In this document: positions 1 to 8,914 of the stretch, one piece after another
How the letters are laid out: each line of letters opens with the position of its first letter
Position numbering within the stretch: the stretch's first letter is position 1
Assembly: GCA_016870355.1 (NCBI GenBank)
Contig: VGBR01000005.1
Span: 62,001 to 126,000, forward strand
DNA length: 64,000 nt
Source: Actinomycetota bacterium
GTDB lineage: Bacteria > Actinomycetota > Acidimicrobiia > IMCC26256 > PALSA-555
Direction: 5' to 3'
Program-made: the position numbers and the translations under genes
Notes under the pieces: generated by a model
What the model saw: only the letters and a program-made list of their open reading frames with translations
What the model was told of the DNA's origin: nothing
Database searches by the model: none

Positions 1-1066
1 CCACTCGCACGGCGTTCTCCTGGTTCCAGAGCATGAGCGTGACGGCCACCCCCGACTCGCCCGCGCGCGCCGTGCGTCCGGATCGGTGGAGGTAGTTCTT
101 GTGATCATCGGTCGGGTCCCAGTGGACGACGACGTCGATGCCTTCGATGTGCAGGCCACGAGCCGCCACATCCGTGGCGACGAGCACCGGGATCTTCCCG
201 GCCATGAAGTCGGCGAGTGCCTTCTCGCGCGCACCCTGTCCGAGATCGCCGTGGATCGCCCCGGCCCTCACGTCTTCGCGCCGCAGCTTGGACACCAGCT
301 TGTCGGCCCCGCGCTTGGTGTCACAGAACACGAGCACCCGTTCTGCACCCTTGGTGATGGCCGCGAGCACCTTCACCTTGTCCATCTCGTGCACGTAGAG
401 GAAGCGGTGCTCCATCTCCTCGACCGTGGGCTCGTCCGACTCCACCTCGTGGAAGACGGGATCCTGCATGTACCGGTTCACGACCACCTTCACCGCGCCG
501 TCGAGCGTCGCCGAGAAGAGCATCGTCTGGTGCTCCGACCTGATGCCGTAGAGGATCTTCTGCACCTGCGGCATGAAACCCATGTCGGCCATGCGGTCGG
601 CCTCGTCGAGCACGAGCACCTCGATCGCCTCGAACGAGACCTCGCCGCGCTCCATGAGGTCGATCAAACGACCGGGCGTGCCGACGATGATGTCGGCACC
701 CTTCTTGAGTGCGTCGATCTGCGACTCGAACCCGACGCCTCCATAGACCGCCTTCACGCGGCGACCGACGAGCTTCGCGAGGGGCGCCAGCACTTCGAAC
801 ACCTGGTTCGCGAGCTCGCGAGTGGGCACGAGCACGAGGCCGGTGGGCTTGCGGGACTGAGCCTTGGAGACCCGCTCGAGCAGCGGGATGCCGAACGCGA
901 GCGTCTTGCCCGAGCCGGTCTTCGCCTTGCCGCACATGTCGCGTCCGGCGAGCGCGTCACGGATCGTGAGCGCTTGGATGGGGAACGGCGTCTCGATGCC
1001 GTCTCGGGCGAGCGCGTCGACGATGTCGCGCGAGACACCGAGTGCCTCGAAGGTGGTGCTGGTCAC
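1..1066 (-). CDS. DEAD-box ATP-dependent RNA helicase (3' end outside window)
   Basis: RNA helicase that remodels RNA duplexes using ATP. The visible 355 residues carry the full motif series: AKTGSGKT (motif I), PTRELA (Ia), TPGR (Ib), DEAD (II, Walker B), SAT (III), and in the second RecA domain the ARGL stretch and HRSGRTAR (VI). Only the C-terminal tail lies beyond the left edge. The start is the GTG at 1064-1066, preceded by a purine-rich GAGAAAGAGAG stretch; no better start lies upstream. It is divergent from the broken gene at 1275. The family call is certain; which cellular RNA it serves cannot be told. Confidence 0.95.
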   Translation of the reverse strand, partial: MTSTTFEALGVSRDIVDALARDGIETPFPIQALTIRDALAGRDMCGKAKTGSGKTLAFGIPLLERVSKAQSRKPTGLVLVPTRELANQVFEVLAPLAKLVGRRVKAVYGGVGFESQIDALKKGADIIVGTPGRLIDLMERGEVSFEAIEVLVLDEADRMADMGFMPQVQKILYGIRSEHQTMLFSATLDGAVKVVVNRYMQDPVFHEVESDEPTVEEMEHRFLYVHEMDKVKVLAAITKGAERVLVFCDTKRGADKLVSKLRREDVRAGAIHGDLGQGAREKALADFMAGKIPVLVATDVAARGLHIEGIDVVVHWDPTDDHKNYLHRSGRTARAGESGVAVTLMLWNQENAVRV

Positions 1067-1259
1067 GGGGAAGTGCTCTCTTTCTCAAACGGTGGTCTGG
1101 GCGAGCCACGCCGTGTCCCGTAGATGGAGATGGACGTGACCCCGGGTCGTCCCCGCGTCGTGCCCGGACTTTCCGGAGAAATCGAGAAAGACCCACGAGC
1201 ACGTGTGCGTGCCCGTCGAGCCATCAGTGTACCCCGCAAACGGCCTCCGTCGACACTTC

Positions 1260-1265
1260 TAGAGT
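1260..1265 (+). promoter_or_regulatory. -10 box (TAGAGT) nine bases before the ATG at 1275
   Basis: TAGAGT fits the actinobacterial TANNNT -10 consensus. It ends nine bases before the start codon, leaving a leader of a few bases at most. It implies that the now broken gene downstream once had its own promoter. Confidence 0.4.
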
Positions 1266-1274
1266 GGGCGCGGC

Positions 1275-1781
1275 ATGGCTGACGATCCCGCCGAGGTGGT
1301 GCAGATCGCACGTGGCATCGCCACGGCGGTCGCGCCGGAGGATGGGCTCACCGACACCCAAGCCGCGCTCTTGCAAGCGATCGCGAGCGCACTCACGGGT
1401 GTCGACGTCGACTACCGCGACCTCGAGCCGTTGGGTCCCGACGAGCTCGCCGCGGTGCTCGCGGGCAAGGAGACGTGATACCGCCAGCGCATCGTGCACC
1501 ACATGGTGCTCGGCGAGCTCGCCGCGAAGTGGGACGAGATGCATGCAACCGCCGACATCATGGGGTACATGGGCAGCCACGTGCTCGCGCATCGTGATCG
1601 GCCCGGCGAGTACAAGATCGTGGCCGAGTTCGGCGTGGTCGACCCCGACGTGTCGGCCGCCGAAGAGGCGATGAAGAACAACGATCGCCCAGATACCCAG
1701 CTGTGGGCCAAGAAGCTGCAAGAGATCATCCACGGCGAGCCCGAGTACGACAACTACGACGAGATCTACCGGACGTCCTGA
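1275..1781 (+). pseudogene. Fused/interrupted TerB-like plus ABM-like reading frame
   Basis: One reading frame runs from ATG 1275 to a stop at 1781 but is broken by an in-frame TGA at 1476-1478 (codon 68). The N-terminal part, continuing past the TGA as YRQRIVHHMVLGEL, looks like the start of actinobacterial TerB-like proteins. From about codon 90 the sequence (GSHVLAHRDRPGEYKIVAEF, ending YDNYDEIYRT) looks instead like an antibiotic-biosynthesis-monooxygenase (ABM) fold protein. I infer that a deletion joined the 5' part of one gene to the 3' part of a neighbour, and that a nonsense change followed. Restart at ATG 1494 could still make the 95-residue second half. A sequencing error at the TGA is possible. 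Family calls are from memory of these families. Confidence 0.55.
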
Positions 1782-1793
1782 TCCCGCTTCGGG

Positions 1794-2375
1794 TCAGTCG
1801 GCTTTGGTCTTGCCCTTCTTCTTCTGGGCGCGCTTCCAGTCGCGCACCTGTGCGAGGGTCTCCTGGGAGTCGATGTCGGCGACCGAGCGCGGCGTCGCGT
1901 CGGAGAACGGTGCGGCGGCGGCTTCCCATCCCGTCGGCTTGACGCCGAGGCGCTTCGCGAGGAGCGCGACGAAGATCTTCGACTTCTCCTCGCCGAAGCC
2001 GGGGAGCGCGCGCAGGCGCTCGTAGAGGGCTTGGCCGCTCTTGGCCTCGCGCCAGACCTTGGTGGTGTCGCCGCCGTAGTCGTCGACGATCGCTTGCGCG
2101 AGCGCGTATGCGCGCTTGCCCATCGAGCCGGGGAAGCGGTGCAGCGCCGGCTTCGCCTTGAACACGGCCTCGACGTCATCGGGCGACATCGCTGCCAGCG
2201 TCCTCGGATCGAGCGAACCGCCCAGCCGCTCGTTCAGCGTGTATGGACCTTTGAATGCCCACTCCATCGGCACCTGCTGATCGAGGAGCATGCCGAGCAA
2301 GAGGGCGAAGGGGTTCTCGACGAGGAACGCGTCGGCCGCGGCGTCACCGGTGACGGGAACCGCGGGCTCGGGCAC
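1794..2375 (-). CDS. HhH-GPD family base-excision DNA repair protein
   Basis: A 193-residue protein of the actinobacterial HhH-GPD family, related to the DNA glycosylase helix-hairpin-helix superfamily. Recognisable parts are the N-terminal NPFALLLGMLLDQQVPMEWA segment, the hairpin-like LRALPGFGEEKSKIF around residues 135-150, and a Lys-rich C-terminus (KKKGKTK). The frame stays open upstream, but GTG 2375 is chosen because a TAGGGT -10 box ends seven bases before it. It is divergent from the glyoxalase-fold gene at 2412 with 36 bp between them. Substrate unknown. Confidence 0.85.
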   Translation of the reverse strand: MPEPAVPVTGDAAADAFLVENPFALLLGMLLDQQVPMEWAFKGPYTLNERLGGSLDPRTLAAMSPDDVEAVFKAKPALHRFPGSMGKRAYALAQAIVDDYGGDTTKVWREAKSGQALYERLRALPGFGEEKSKIFVALLAKRLGVKPTGWEAAAAPFSDATPRSVADIDSQETLAQVRDWKRAQKKKGKTKAD

Positions 2376-2382
2376 GCACAGC

Positions 2383-2405
2383 ACCCTACTGGCGCGACCT
2401 ACGAT
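2383..2405. promoter_or_regulatory. Back-to-back leaderless promoters
   Basis: On the minus strand TAGGGT (2388-2383) ends seven bases before GTG 2375. On the plus strand TACGAT (2400-2405) ends six bases before GTG 2412. Both fit TANNNT -10 boxes with transcription starting at or next to the start codon, which decided both start choices. Confidence 0.55.
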
Positions 2406-2411
2406 CCCCGC

Positions 2412-2780
2412 GTGCCCACCATGCACCACGTGAACCTGTGCGTACCCGAGGGCAGTGCCGACGCGGAAGCGACGTGGCTGGTCGACCTGCTCGGGTACCG
2501 CACCGCCGAGCCCGGCCCCGATGTTGCCAAGCTCGGGAACCCGCGCTGGTTCGAGGCCGACGACGGTCACCAGGTGCACCTCTCCGTGGACCCCGAGCAC
2601 CGGCCGTCGGGCCGGGCGCACACGGCCGTTCGTCTCGGCGCACAGCTCGACACGGTCCTCGCCCGACTCGAAGCGAGCGGCGAGGCGCCACGGGTGATCA
2701 CCTTCGACGGCGACCGGCACGCGTTCACCAAGGATCCCGCCGGCAACCTCTGGGAGCTGATCGGCCCGCCCGAGGGCTGA
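2412..2780 (+). CDS. VOC/glyoxalase-fold protein
   Basis: A 122-residue protein with the vicinal-oxygen-chelate beta-alpha-beta-beta-beta repeat. It opens MHHVNLCVPEG, has a central VHLSVDPEH, and closes with TKDPAGNLWELIGP, the family's usual metal-ligand Glu region. The start GTG 2412 follows a TACGAT -10 box by six bases; ATG 2421 is the alternative. Members act in lactoylglutathione chemistry, ring cleavage or resistance; no specific substrate can be assigned. Confidence 0.85.
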   Translation: MPTMHHVNLCVPEGSADAEATWLVDLLGYRTAEPGPDVAKLGNPRWFEADDGHQVHLSVDPEHRPSGRAHTAVRLGAQLDTVLARLEASGEAPRVITFDGDRHAFTKDPAGNLWELIGPPEG

Positions 2781-2860
2781 GTCCACCCGCAGGAACCGGC
2801 GCCTGAGGGCGTTCTCAGGAACGGCGATTCGCTCTCAGGTTGAGAAGGCACAATCTCTCC

Positions 2861-3544
2861 ATGCGCGTGCTCGTGGTGGAGGACGAAGTCCGGCTCGCCG
2901 AGGCGATCACCGACGGTCTCAGCGCCGAGGGCTTCGACGTCGACGCGGTGCACGACGGCAACGACGGGCTCTGGCGGGCGCGGGAAGGGTCGTACGACGC
3001 CATCGTGCTCGACGTCCTGCTCCCTGGCATGAACGGCTATCGAGTGTGCAAGACGTTGCGCGACGAGGGCGTGTGGACACCGATCCTCATCCTCACCGCC
3101 AAGGACGGCGAGTGGGACGAGGCCGAGGCGCTCGACACCGGCGCCGACGACTTCTTATCGAAGCCGTTCTCGTTCGTCGTGCTCCTCGCGCGTCTGCGCG
3201 CGCTGTTCCGTCGTGGTGCGCCGCCGCGTCCGGCGGTACTCGAGCTCGGACCGCTGCGTCTTGATCCCGGAAGCCGCAAGGTGCATCACGGCGATACGGA
3301 GGTCGCGCTCACCGCTCGAGAGTTCGGGCTGCTCGAGTTCCTGATGCGCCGCGACGAGGCGGTGGCCTCGAAGCCCGAGATCCTCGACCACGTGTGGGGC
3401 ATGGACTTCGTCGGCGACCCGAACATCGTCGAGGTGTACATCGGCTACTTGCGTAAGAAGCTCGACCAGCCTTTCGACACCGCGTTGATCAAGACCGTGC
3501 GCGGCGCGGGCTACCGATTGTGCGCCGAAGGCTTCGCAACCTGA
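2861..3544 (+). CDS. OmpR/PhoB-family response regulator
   Basis: A 227-residue two-component regulator. The receiver domain (residues 1-115) has the acidic pocket VVEDE, the phospho-acceptor Asp51 in IVLDVLLPG, and the Lys of SKPF. The C-terminal winged helix (about 130-225) ends with the usual RGAGYRL. ATG 2861 is chosen over the upstream TTG because the family motif MRVLVVEDE starts there. The sensor kinase begins one base after the stop, so the two genes form an operon. Target genes are unknown. Confidence 0.93.
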   Translation: MRVLVVEDEVRLAEAITDGLSAEGFDVDAVHDGNDGLWRAREGSYDAIVLDVLLPGMNGYRVCKTLRDEGVWTPILILTAKDGEWDEAEALDTGADDFLSKPFSFVVLLARLRALFRRGAPPRPAVLELGPLRLDPGSRKVHHGDTEVALTAREFGLLEFLMRRDEAVASKPEILDHVWGMDFVGDPNIVEVYIGYLRKKLDQPFDTALIKTVRGAGYRLCAEGFAT

Positions 3545-3545
3545 C

Positions 3546-4859
3546 ATGAGCCGCTGGTCGGTCCGGCTGCGCGTCACGCTCGCCGCCGCAGGCTTGTTCG
3601 CGATCGCATTGACGCTCGCGTCCTTCGCGCTGGTGACTTCGGTGCACAGCAACCTTACCGACGAGATCGAGGAGACGAACGAGGAGGCACTCGACCAGCT
3701 CGCGCAGCAGGTGCAGTCGGGCACGCCCGTCGACCAGGTCCGGATCCCGACCAACGGTCCCGGCAACCAGCCGACGTTTCGTGCGGTCGGGCCGGGCAGC
3801 GGCGACGTGCAGATCCCCGGGGCGAACAACGGGCAACGACCGGGCCCGCCGCCGACCGGTCCGAACGCAACGCCCTACGTGCAGGCGCGGCGCACGATCG
3901 AGACTGCCGCGGGCGAGAAGGTGACGCTCATCGCCGAACGGTCGCTGGCCGAAGTGGACGACACCGTCAAGAGCATCACCGACGCGCTCGTCATCGGCGT
4001 GCCGGTGCTGGTGCTCGTGCTTGGCGCGCTCACGTGGTGGATCGCGGGGCGGGCGCTGCGACCAGTCGAGGCGATCCGATCGGAGGCGGCCGAGATCACC
4101 GCGAGCACGATCCACCGTCGCGTGCCGGAACCGGACACCGACGACGAAGTGGGACGACTGGCCCGCACGATGAACTCGATGCTGGACCGACTGGAAGAGT
4201 CGTCGTTGCGTCAGCGGCGCTTCGTGTCGGACGCGTCGCACGAGCTGCGCAGCCCGGTTTCCGCGATCCGTGCCCAGCTCGAGGTCGCGCTGCGCCGCGG
4301 AGAGCAAGCCGACTGGCCCGCCGTCGCGGGTGCCGTGCTCGAAGAAGACGCACGCCTGGAGCAAGCCGTCACCGAGCTGTTGGAGCTGGCGCGCGCCGAG
4401 GAGAGCGCCGACATCGAACGCGTCGATGTCGATCTGGACGATGTCGTGCTGAGCGAGACACAACGAGAACGCCGCGTCCCCGTCGACACGAGTCGAGTGT
4501 CGGCCGGACGGGTGCGCGGGAGTGAGCCGCAGCTCGCGCGCGTCGTCCGCAACCTGCTCGACAACGCGTGCCGCCACGCGCGGTCGCAGGTTGCGGTTGC
4601 GGTCGCGGCACAGAACGGATCGGTGTGGCTCTCCGTCGATGACGACGGTCCCGGCGTGCCTCCAGGCGATCGCGCTCGCGTGTTCGACCGCTTCACCCGT
4701 CTCGACGAAGGGCGGGTGCGCGACGCGGGCGGGATGGGGCTGGGTCTGTCGATGGTGAAGGCGATCGTCGACCGCCACGGTGGCGCAGTCGCGATCGACG
4801 AGGCGCCACTCGGCGGCGCGCGCTTCGTGGTGCGCCTGCCCAGCTCCGATACGACCTAA
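3546..4859 (+). CDS. Membrane sensor histidine kinase
   Basis: A 437-residue partner of the preceding response regulator. Transmembrane segments lie at about residues 9-31 and 147-167. Between them is a roughly 115-residue extracytoplasmic part rich in Pro, Gly and Asn. A HAMP linker follows, then the HisKA box with the phospho-acceptor His232 in SDASHELRSP, the N box RNLLDNACRHA, and the ATP-lid glycine motifs DDDGPGVP and GGMGLGLSMV. The start ATG is one base past the regulator's TGA. The signal sensed cannot be read from the sequence. Confidence 0.93.
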   Translation: MSRWSVRLRVTLAAAGLFAIALTLASFALVTSVHSNLTDEIEETNEEALDQLAQQVQSGTPVDQVRIPTNGPGNQPTFRAVGPGSGDVQIPGANNGQRPGPPPTGPNATPYVQARRTIETAAGEKVTLIAERSLAEVDDTVKSITDALVIGVPVLVLVLGALTWWIAGRALRPVEAIRSEAAEITASTIHRRVPEPDTDDEVGRLARTMNSMLDRLEESSLRQRRFVSDASHELRSPVSAIRAQLEVALRRGEQADWPAVAGAVLEEDARLEQAVTELLELARAEESADIERVDVDLDDVVLSETQRERRVPVDTSRVSAGRVRGSEPQLARVVRNLLDNACRHARSQVAVAVAAQNGSVWLSVDDDGPGVPPGDRARVFDRFTRLDEGRVRDAGGMGLGLSMVKAIVDRHGGAVAIDEAPLGGARFVVRLPSSDTT

Positions 4860-4873
4860 ACCTGCGCGGCGCC

Positions 4874-4879
4874 TACCGT
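4874..4879 (+). promoter_or_regulatory. -10 box (TACCGT) before the EEP gene
   Basis: TACCGT lies just after the kinase stop and ends nine bases before ATG 4889, so the phosphoesterase gene probably has its own short-leader promoter. Confidence 0.4.
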
Positions 4880-4888
4880 TCGGGCTCC

Positions 4889-5611
4889 ATGCCCGAGCTC
4901 TCGATCGCCTCCTTCAACACCCACTACGGCATGCGGCCGCATCCGCCGCGCACGCCGTATGACGTCGAAGCGGCGTTGCAGCGTCTCGACGCGGACGTGA
5001 TCGTGATCCAGGAGCTGTGGCGACCCGACGGGCTCCGGGGCCCGATCGACGATGCGGCCGAGGCGATGGGGCTCCCCGTGCACCACACGCTGATCGGTAC
5101 CGCCACGATCACGACGCAGTGGCCACACTTCTCCAAGAAGGGCGAGGGCACCATCGGTGTCGGGGTGCTCACGAAGCTCCCGATGCGGCAGATCGGCACG
5201 ATTGCGCTGGGGCCGACGGTCGGTGACCCCGCGCCGAAGCGGGTCGCGCCGCACCTCGAGGTCGAAGTGGATGGATCGCCGTTGGAGCTGGTCGCGGTGC
5301 ACCTCACCTCACGGCTGCTGCACGGCCCGATGCTCCAGCTCGGACGTCTGGCCAAGGCCGCGCCGAGCGACGGTCCGGCCGTGATCGCCGGCGACTGCAA
5401 CTTCTGGGGACGGGGGGTCGTGCAGTACCTGCGCGGGTGGCGACGGACGGTGCGCGGTCGAACGTGGCCGGCTCGGTTCCCGCACAGTCAGATCGACCAC
5501 ATCCTTGTGAACGAGCACATCACGTCATACCGAGGCGAAGTGCTGCCGAACCTTGGGAGTGATCACCGACCAGTGCGTTCGGTGATCGCGTGGGACCGAA
5601 GCCCTAGGTGA
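4889..5611 (+). CDS. Endonuclease/exonuclease/phosphatase (EEP) family hydrolase
   Basis: A 240-residue EEP-fold phosphoesterase. The metal-binding sites are visible: Asn in IASFNTH (residue ~9), Glu in IQELW (~42), the AGDCNF loop (~170, usually GDFN), QIDHIL (~200), and the terminal SDHRPV. Such enzymes cleave phosphodiesters or phosphomonoesters in nucleic acids, lipids or small molecules; no signal peptide is seen, so it should be cytoplasmic. Substrate unassigned. Confidence 0.88.
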   Translation: MPELSIASFNTHYGMRPHPPRTPYDVEAALQRLDADVIVIQELWRPDGLRGPIDDAAEAMGLPVHHTLIGTATITTQWPHFSKKGEGTIGVGVLTKLPMRQIGTIALGPTVGDPAPKRVAPHLEVEVDGSPLELVAVHLTSRLLHGPMLQLGRLAKAAPSDGPAVIAGDCNFWGRGVVQYLRGWRRTVRGRTWPARFPHSQIDHILVNEHITSYRGEVLPNLGSDHRPVRSVIAWDRSPR

Positions 5612-5736
5612 TGCACTGCTGCGCTTGAGCGGGCATGTTGACCACGAGCGCCCCGATCGTCAGCGTGGGTGCAGTGGTGTCCGCGGCGCGGTGGGTGGCG
5701 GTACGACGACGCCTCGAGTCAAGAACGAAGCGGCAC

Positions 5737-6423
5737 TTAGAACGGCGCGGGAATCCCGTTGTAGGCGAGCATCTCCCGGTACATCTGGATGATGCGGCTG
5801 GCGTACGTGGTGGAGCTCGCCCAGTTTCCGTTGCCCATCTGGTTCCAGGTGGTCGCCTTGCCCTTCGGCGTCACGAAGTGGAAGCGGGGGTCGACGCACG
5901 CCGCGTGCAATGGCGGCACGGTGCAGGTCGTCGCGGTGCTGTCGGCGTAGGCGCGCAGGTGCTGGATCTGCGCCCGGACGCCGATCTGTGCCGTGGGGAA
6001 CGCGGCCGGGGTGCCGCCGCTGTCGATTGCGCCGATGCCGGCGAAGTTGTTGTTCGCGGGCGACACGGCGCCGCCGAAGCGGAACCAGCCCGTCTCGAGG
6101 ATGGACTGGATGAAGGCGACATCACCGCGGATGCCCTCTTGAGCGCCTTCCTCGAGGTAGTACTGCGCGAGGGTCGCCACCGGCACCGAGGCCTCGTAGG
6201 TGCCGCTCGGCTGGGGGGTGCGGCCCGAGAACCAGGCGGCGAGCTGCGCCGGGGTCGCGAGCGACGCTCCGCCGATCGGCAGGACACCGGCTGAGGGCGC
6301 CGGGGCCGCCGGGGTGGTGGTGGGCGGCGGCGCCACCCGGGGCCCGCACGCGGCCACCAGGGTGCCGCTGAGGGTGAGAATGAGGCCGGCTGTCAGCCGT
6401 CGGGTCGCGCGGAAACTGGTCAT
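5737..6423 (-). CDS. Lipoprotein glucosaminidase-like cell-wall hydrolase
   Basis: A 228-residue secreted lipoprotein. A basic, hydrophobic signal peptide ends in the lipobox LVAAC (Cys about residue 26), followed by a Pro/Thr/Ala-rich linker. From residue ~85 there is a GH73-like glucosaminidase domain, with the likely catalytic Glu in QSILETGWFRF, then NNFAGIG and a C-terminal MYREMLAYNG. It would cut the glycan strands of peptidoglycan outside the membrane. ATG 6423 is chosen because the signal peptide starts there; the frame stays open upstream but codes nothing recognisable. Confidence 0.85.
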   Translation of the reverse strand: MTSFRATRRLTAGLILTLSGTLVAACGPRVAPPPTTTPAAPAPSAGVLPIGGASLATPAQLAAWFSGRTPQPSGTYEASVPVATLAQYYLEEGAQEGIRGDVAFIQSILETGWFRFGGAVSPANNNFAGIGAIDSGGTPAAFPTAQIGVRAQIQHLRAYADSTATTCTVPPLHAACVDPRFHFVTPKGKATTWNQMGNGNWASSTTYASRIIQMYREMLAYNGIPAPF

Positions 6424-6503
6424 CCAGTGAGGATGATCGGCCTGTCGCTCGTGAGGTTGAGGGCCAAAGTCTGCCGGAATTCCGCCATTCTCAGGCCATC
6501 GTC

Positions 6504-6683
6504 TCACGCTCCGTGCTCGGGGGGGTGGGGGGCGGTCGCTACCCGGTGAACCTGACCACGATGGATTGGAGCTCCTTCGGGGTGGTCCCGCCAGGCCGCC
6601 TCCTCGATCGCGTCGACCTCCGCGGCGAGGCGCGCCGCGTCGACCTCCAGGGGAAGCCGGACGAACGGGCAGCCGAGTCGCAT
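6504..6683 (-). pseudogene. Possible remnant of an aspartyl/asparaginyl beta-hydroxylase-like gene
   Basis: The 360-bp gap between the glucosaminidase and the SDR holds one suggestive piece. A 59-codon minus-strand frame from ATG 6683 has a plausible amphipathic N-terminus (VRLPLEVDAARLAAEVDAI then AAWRDHPEG), reminiscent of the first 40 residues of small beta-hydroxylase-fold proteins. The resemblance stops after about 40 codons and the frame closes at 6504. I see no other gene in the gap. This is a weak call from pattern memory; it may be chance coding in GC-rich DNA. Confidence 0.22.
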
Positions 6684-6770
6684 GCGGGCAGCACGGTACC
6701 GGCGCTCGGGCCGGCGCCCCACACCCTTCTGGCGTCAGAACGTCGACCGCCGAGGGCATCGGCTTCGCCG

Positions 6771-6776
6771 TAGCCT
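6771..6776 (+). promoter_or_regulatory. -10 box (TAGCCT), leaderless start at 6783
   Basis: TAGCCT ends six bases before ATG 6783, the spacing expected for a leaderless transcript. Confidence 0.4.
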
Positions 6777-6782
6777 GCGGGC

Positions 6783-7637
6783 ATGAGCGCGCAGGGCAAG
6801 ACCGTGCTGATCACCGGCGGGAACGCGGGGATTGGGCTCGAGACGGGGGTGGGGCTGGCGAAGCTCGGGGCCCGGGTCCTGGTGACCTCCCGAGACGCCG
6901 CGAAGGGCGCTGTTGCCGTCGAGGACATCAAGGTTCGCAGCGGGAGCGAGGCGGTCGAAGCCGTCACACTCGACCTCGCGAGCTTCGCCTCGATCCGAGC
7001 GTGTGCGTCCGACGTGCTCCAGCTGGCGCCGCGCTTGGACGTGTTGGTGCTCAACGCCGGGCAGGTGAACGCCAAGCGCACCGAGACCGAAGAGGGGTTC
7101 GAGACGACGTTCGGCGTGAACCACCTGGGACACTTCCTGCTGACGACCTTGCTGCTCGACCGGATGCGGCAGAGCGCGCCGAGCCGCGTGGTGGTCGTGT
7201 CGTCGCACGCGCACAAGTCGGCGCGCCGGGGTCTCGACTTCTCCGATCTGCAAGCCGAGCATCGGTATCGGGCGTTCGACGCGTACGGCAAGTCGAAGCT
7301 CGCGAACATCTACTTCGCGAACGAGCTCGCCCGGCGACTGGAGCGAACCGACGTCACCGCCAACTCGTTGCATCCGGGCTTCGTTACGAGCCGGTTCGGC
7401 AAGGACGGCGACCTCGGCCTCATGGGAAAGCTCGGGATGCCGATCGCTCGACCGTTCGCGATCTCCCAGGAGGCTGGCGCGCTCACGCCGATCTGGCTGT
7501 CGTCGTCCTCCGACGTCGACGGGGTGACCGGCCTCTACTTCTACAAGCGCGCGGCGGCCGAGACATCGAAGGCCGCGCACGATGACGAGGCCGCGCGGCG
7601 GCTCTGGGCCGTCAGCGAGGAGCTCGTCGGCTCCTAG
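6783..7637 (+). CDS. Short-chain dehydrogenase (retinol-dehydrogenase-like)
   Basis: A 284-residue NAD(P)-dependent oxidoreductase. It has the cofactor motif TGGNAGIG (residues 11-18), the NAG motif (LNAGQV), and the catalytic Tyr-x3-Lys in AYGKSKLANIYFANEL. That last stretch, with the NHLGHFLLT segment, is typical of the retinol dehydrogenase/WW-oxidoreductase-like branch. It opens the catabolic block and is followed 74 bp later by a thiolase. The substrate is probably a lipid alcohol or ketone, by branch only. Confidence 0.88.
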   Translation: MSAQGKTVLITGGNAGIGLETGVGLAKLGARVLVTSRDAAKGAVAVEDIKVRSGSEAVEAVTLDLASFASIRACASDVLQLAPRLDVLVLNAGQVNAKRTETEEGFETTFGVNHLGHFLLTTLLLDRMRQSAPSRVVVVSSHAHKSARRGLDFSDLQAEHRYRAFDAYGKSKLANIYFANELARRLERTDVTANSLHPGFVTSRFGKDGDLGLMGKLGMPIARPFAISQEAGALTPIWLSSSSDVDGVTGLYFYKRAAAETSKAAHDDEAARRLWAVSEELVGS

Positions 7638-7711
7638 CCCGCGTTGGGCGACGCCTGCCCGCCGCGGGTACAAAGGGCGGCCAACATCCCGGACTCCTGG
7701 AGCCTTCTGCC

Positions 7712-8911
7712 ATGCCCGAAGCCGTCATCGTCGCCGCCACCCGCACCCCGATCGGGCGCGCCAACAAGGGATCGTTCGTGGACGCCCGTCCCGATGACCT
7801 CTCGGCCGGGATCATCAAAGCCGTGCTCGACCGGGTGCCGGCCCTCGATGCCGCGCTCGTCGAGGACGTCATCTGGGGCTGCGGCCAGCCCGCGGGCGAA
7901 GCCGGGTACAACGTCGCCCGCGTCGCCGCGATCCTCGCCGGCGTCGACGTGCCGGGCGTGACGGTGAACCGCTACTGCTCGTCGTCGCTCCAGACCATCC
8001 GCATGGCCGCGCACGCGATCAAGGCCGGCGAGGGTGACGTGTTCGTGGCCGGCGGTGTCGAGACTGTCAGTCGGTTCGCGCAGGGCGCGTCCGACACTGG
8101 ACCGCACAACCCGTTCTTCGCTGAGGCCGAGGCGCGCACGGCCTCGCGCACCGAGGCCGGAAGCGCGAAGTGGGAGCCGGGCTCGGTGCCCGACGTGTAC
8201 ATCGCGATGGGTCAGACCGCTGAGAACGTCGCTCAGCACGAGAGCGTGTCCCGCGAGGAGCAGGACGAGTTCGCGGCGCTGTCGCAACAGCGTGCGGTCG
8301 AGGCGCAGAAGAACGGGTTCTTCGAGCGCGAGATCACACCGGTGACGCTGGCCGACGGCACCACGGTTTCGGTCGACGACGGTCCGCGGCCCGACACGAC
8401 CAAGGAGAAGCTCGCCGAGCTCAAGCCGGTGTTCCGCCCCGATGGCACGATCACGGCGGGCAACGCGTGTCCGTTGAACGACGGCGCCGCGGCAACGGTC
8501 GTCATGAGCGATGCGCACGCCGAGAAGCTCGGCGTCACACCGCTCGCGCGCATCGTGTCGTCCGGCGTGTCGGCGTTGAACCCGGAGATCATGGGTCTCG
8601 GTCCGATCGAGGCGAGCAAGCAGGCGCTCGCACGGGCGGGCATGAAGATCGATGAGATCGATCTCGTGGAGATCAACGAAGCGTTCGCCGCGCAGGTGAT
8701 CCCGTCGGCCAAGCACCTCGGCGTGCCCTGGGAGAAGCTGAACGTGAACGGCGGGTCGATCGCGCTCGGCCACCCGTTCGGCATGACCGGCGCTCGCATC
8801 ATGGCCACGCTGCTGAACGGGCTCGAAGACCGCGACGGTCGCTTCGGGCTCGAGACGATGTGCGTCGGCGGAGGGCAGGGCATGGCGATGATCGTCGAGC
8901 GGCTCACCTAA
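7712..8911 (+). CDS. Acetyl-CoA C-acyltransferase (thiolase)
   Basis: A 399-residue degradative thiolase that splits 3-ketoacyl-CoA with CoA, releasing acetyl- or propionyl-CoA. The nucleophilic Cys89 lies in NRYCSSSLQTI; the other catalytic motifs are NEAFA, GGSIALGHPFGMTGAR and the second Cys in CVGGGQGMAM. Full family length. It is followed four bases later by the broken methyltransferase frame. Which acyl chain it handles is unknown. Confidence 0.92.
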   Translation: MPEAVIVAATRTPIGRANKGSFVDARPDDLSAGIIKAVLDRVPALDAALVEDVIWGCGQPAGEAGYNVARVAAILAGVDVPGVTVNRYCSSSLQTIRMAAHAIKAGEGDVFVAGGVETVSRFAQGASDTGPHNPFFAEAEARTASRTEAGSAKWEPGSVPDVYIAMGQTAENVAQHESVSREEQDEFAALSQQRAVEAQKNGFFEREITPVTLADGTTVSVDDGPRPDTTKEKLAELKPVFRPDGTITAGNACPLNDGAAATVVMSDAHAEKLGVTPLARIVSSGVSALNPEIMGLGPIEASKQALARAGMKIDEIDLVEINEAFAAQVIPSAKHLGVPWEKLNVNGGSIALGHPFGMTGARIMATLLNGLEDRDGRFGLETMCVGGGQGMAMIVERLT

Positions 8912-8914
8912 GCC

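Noticed and set aside
1476-1478. TGA read as selenocysteine or tryptophan
   Set aside because: No SECIS-like hairpin is evident, the site does not match a selenoprotein motif, and TGA is the ordinary stop for many genes here.
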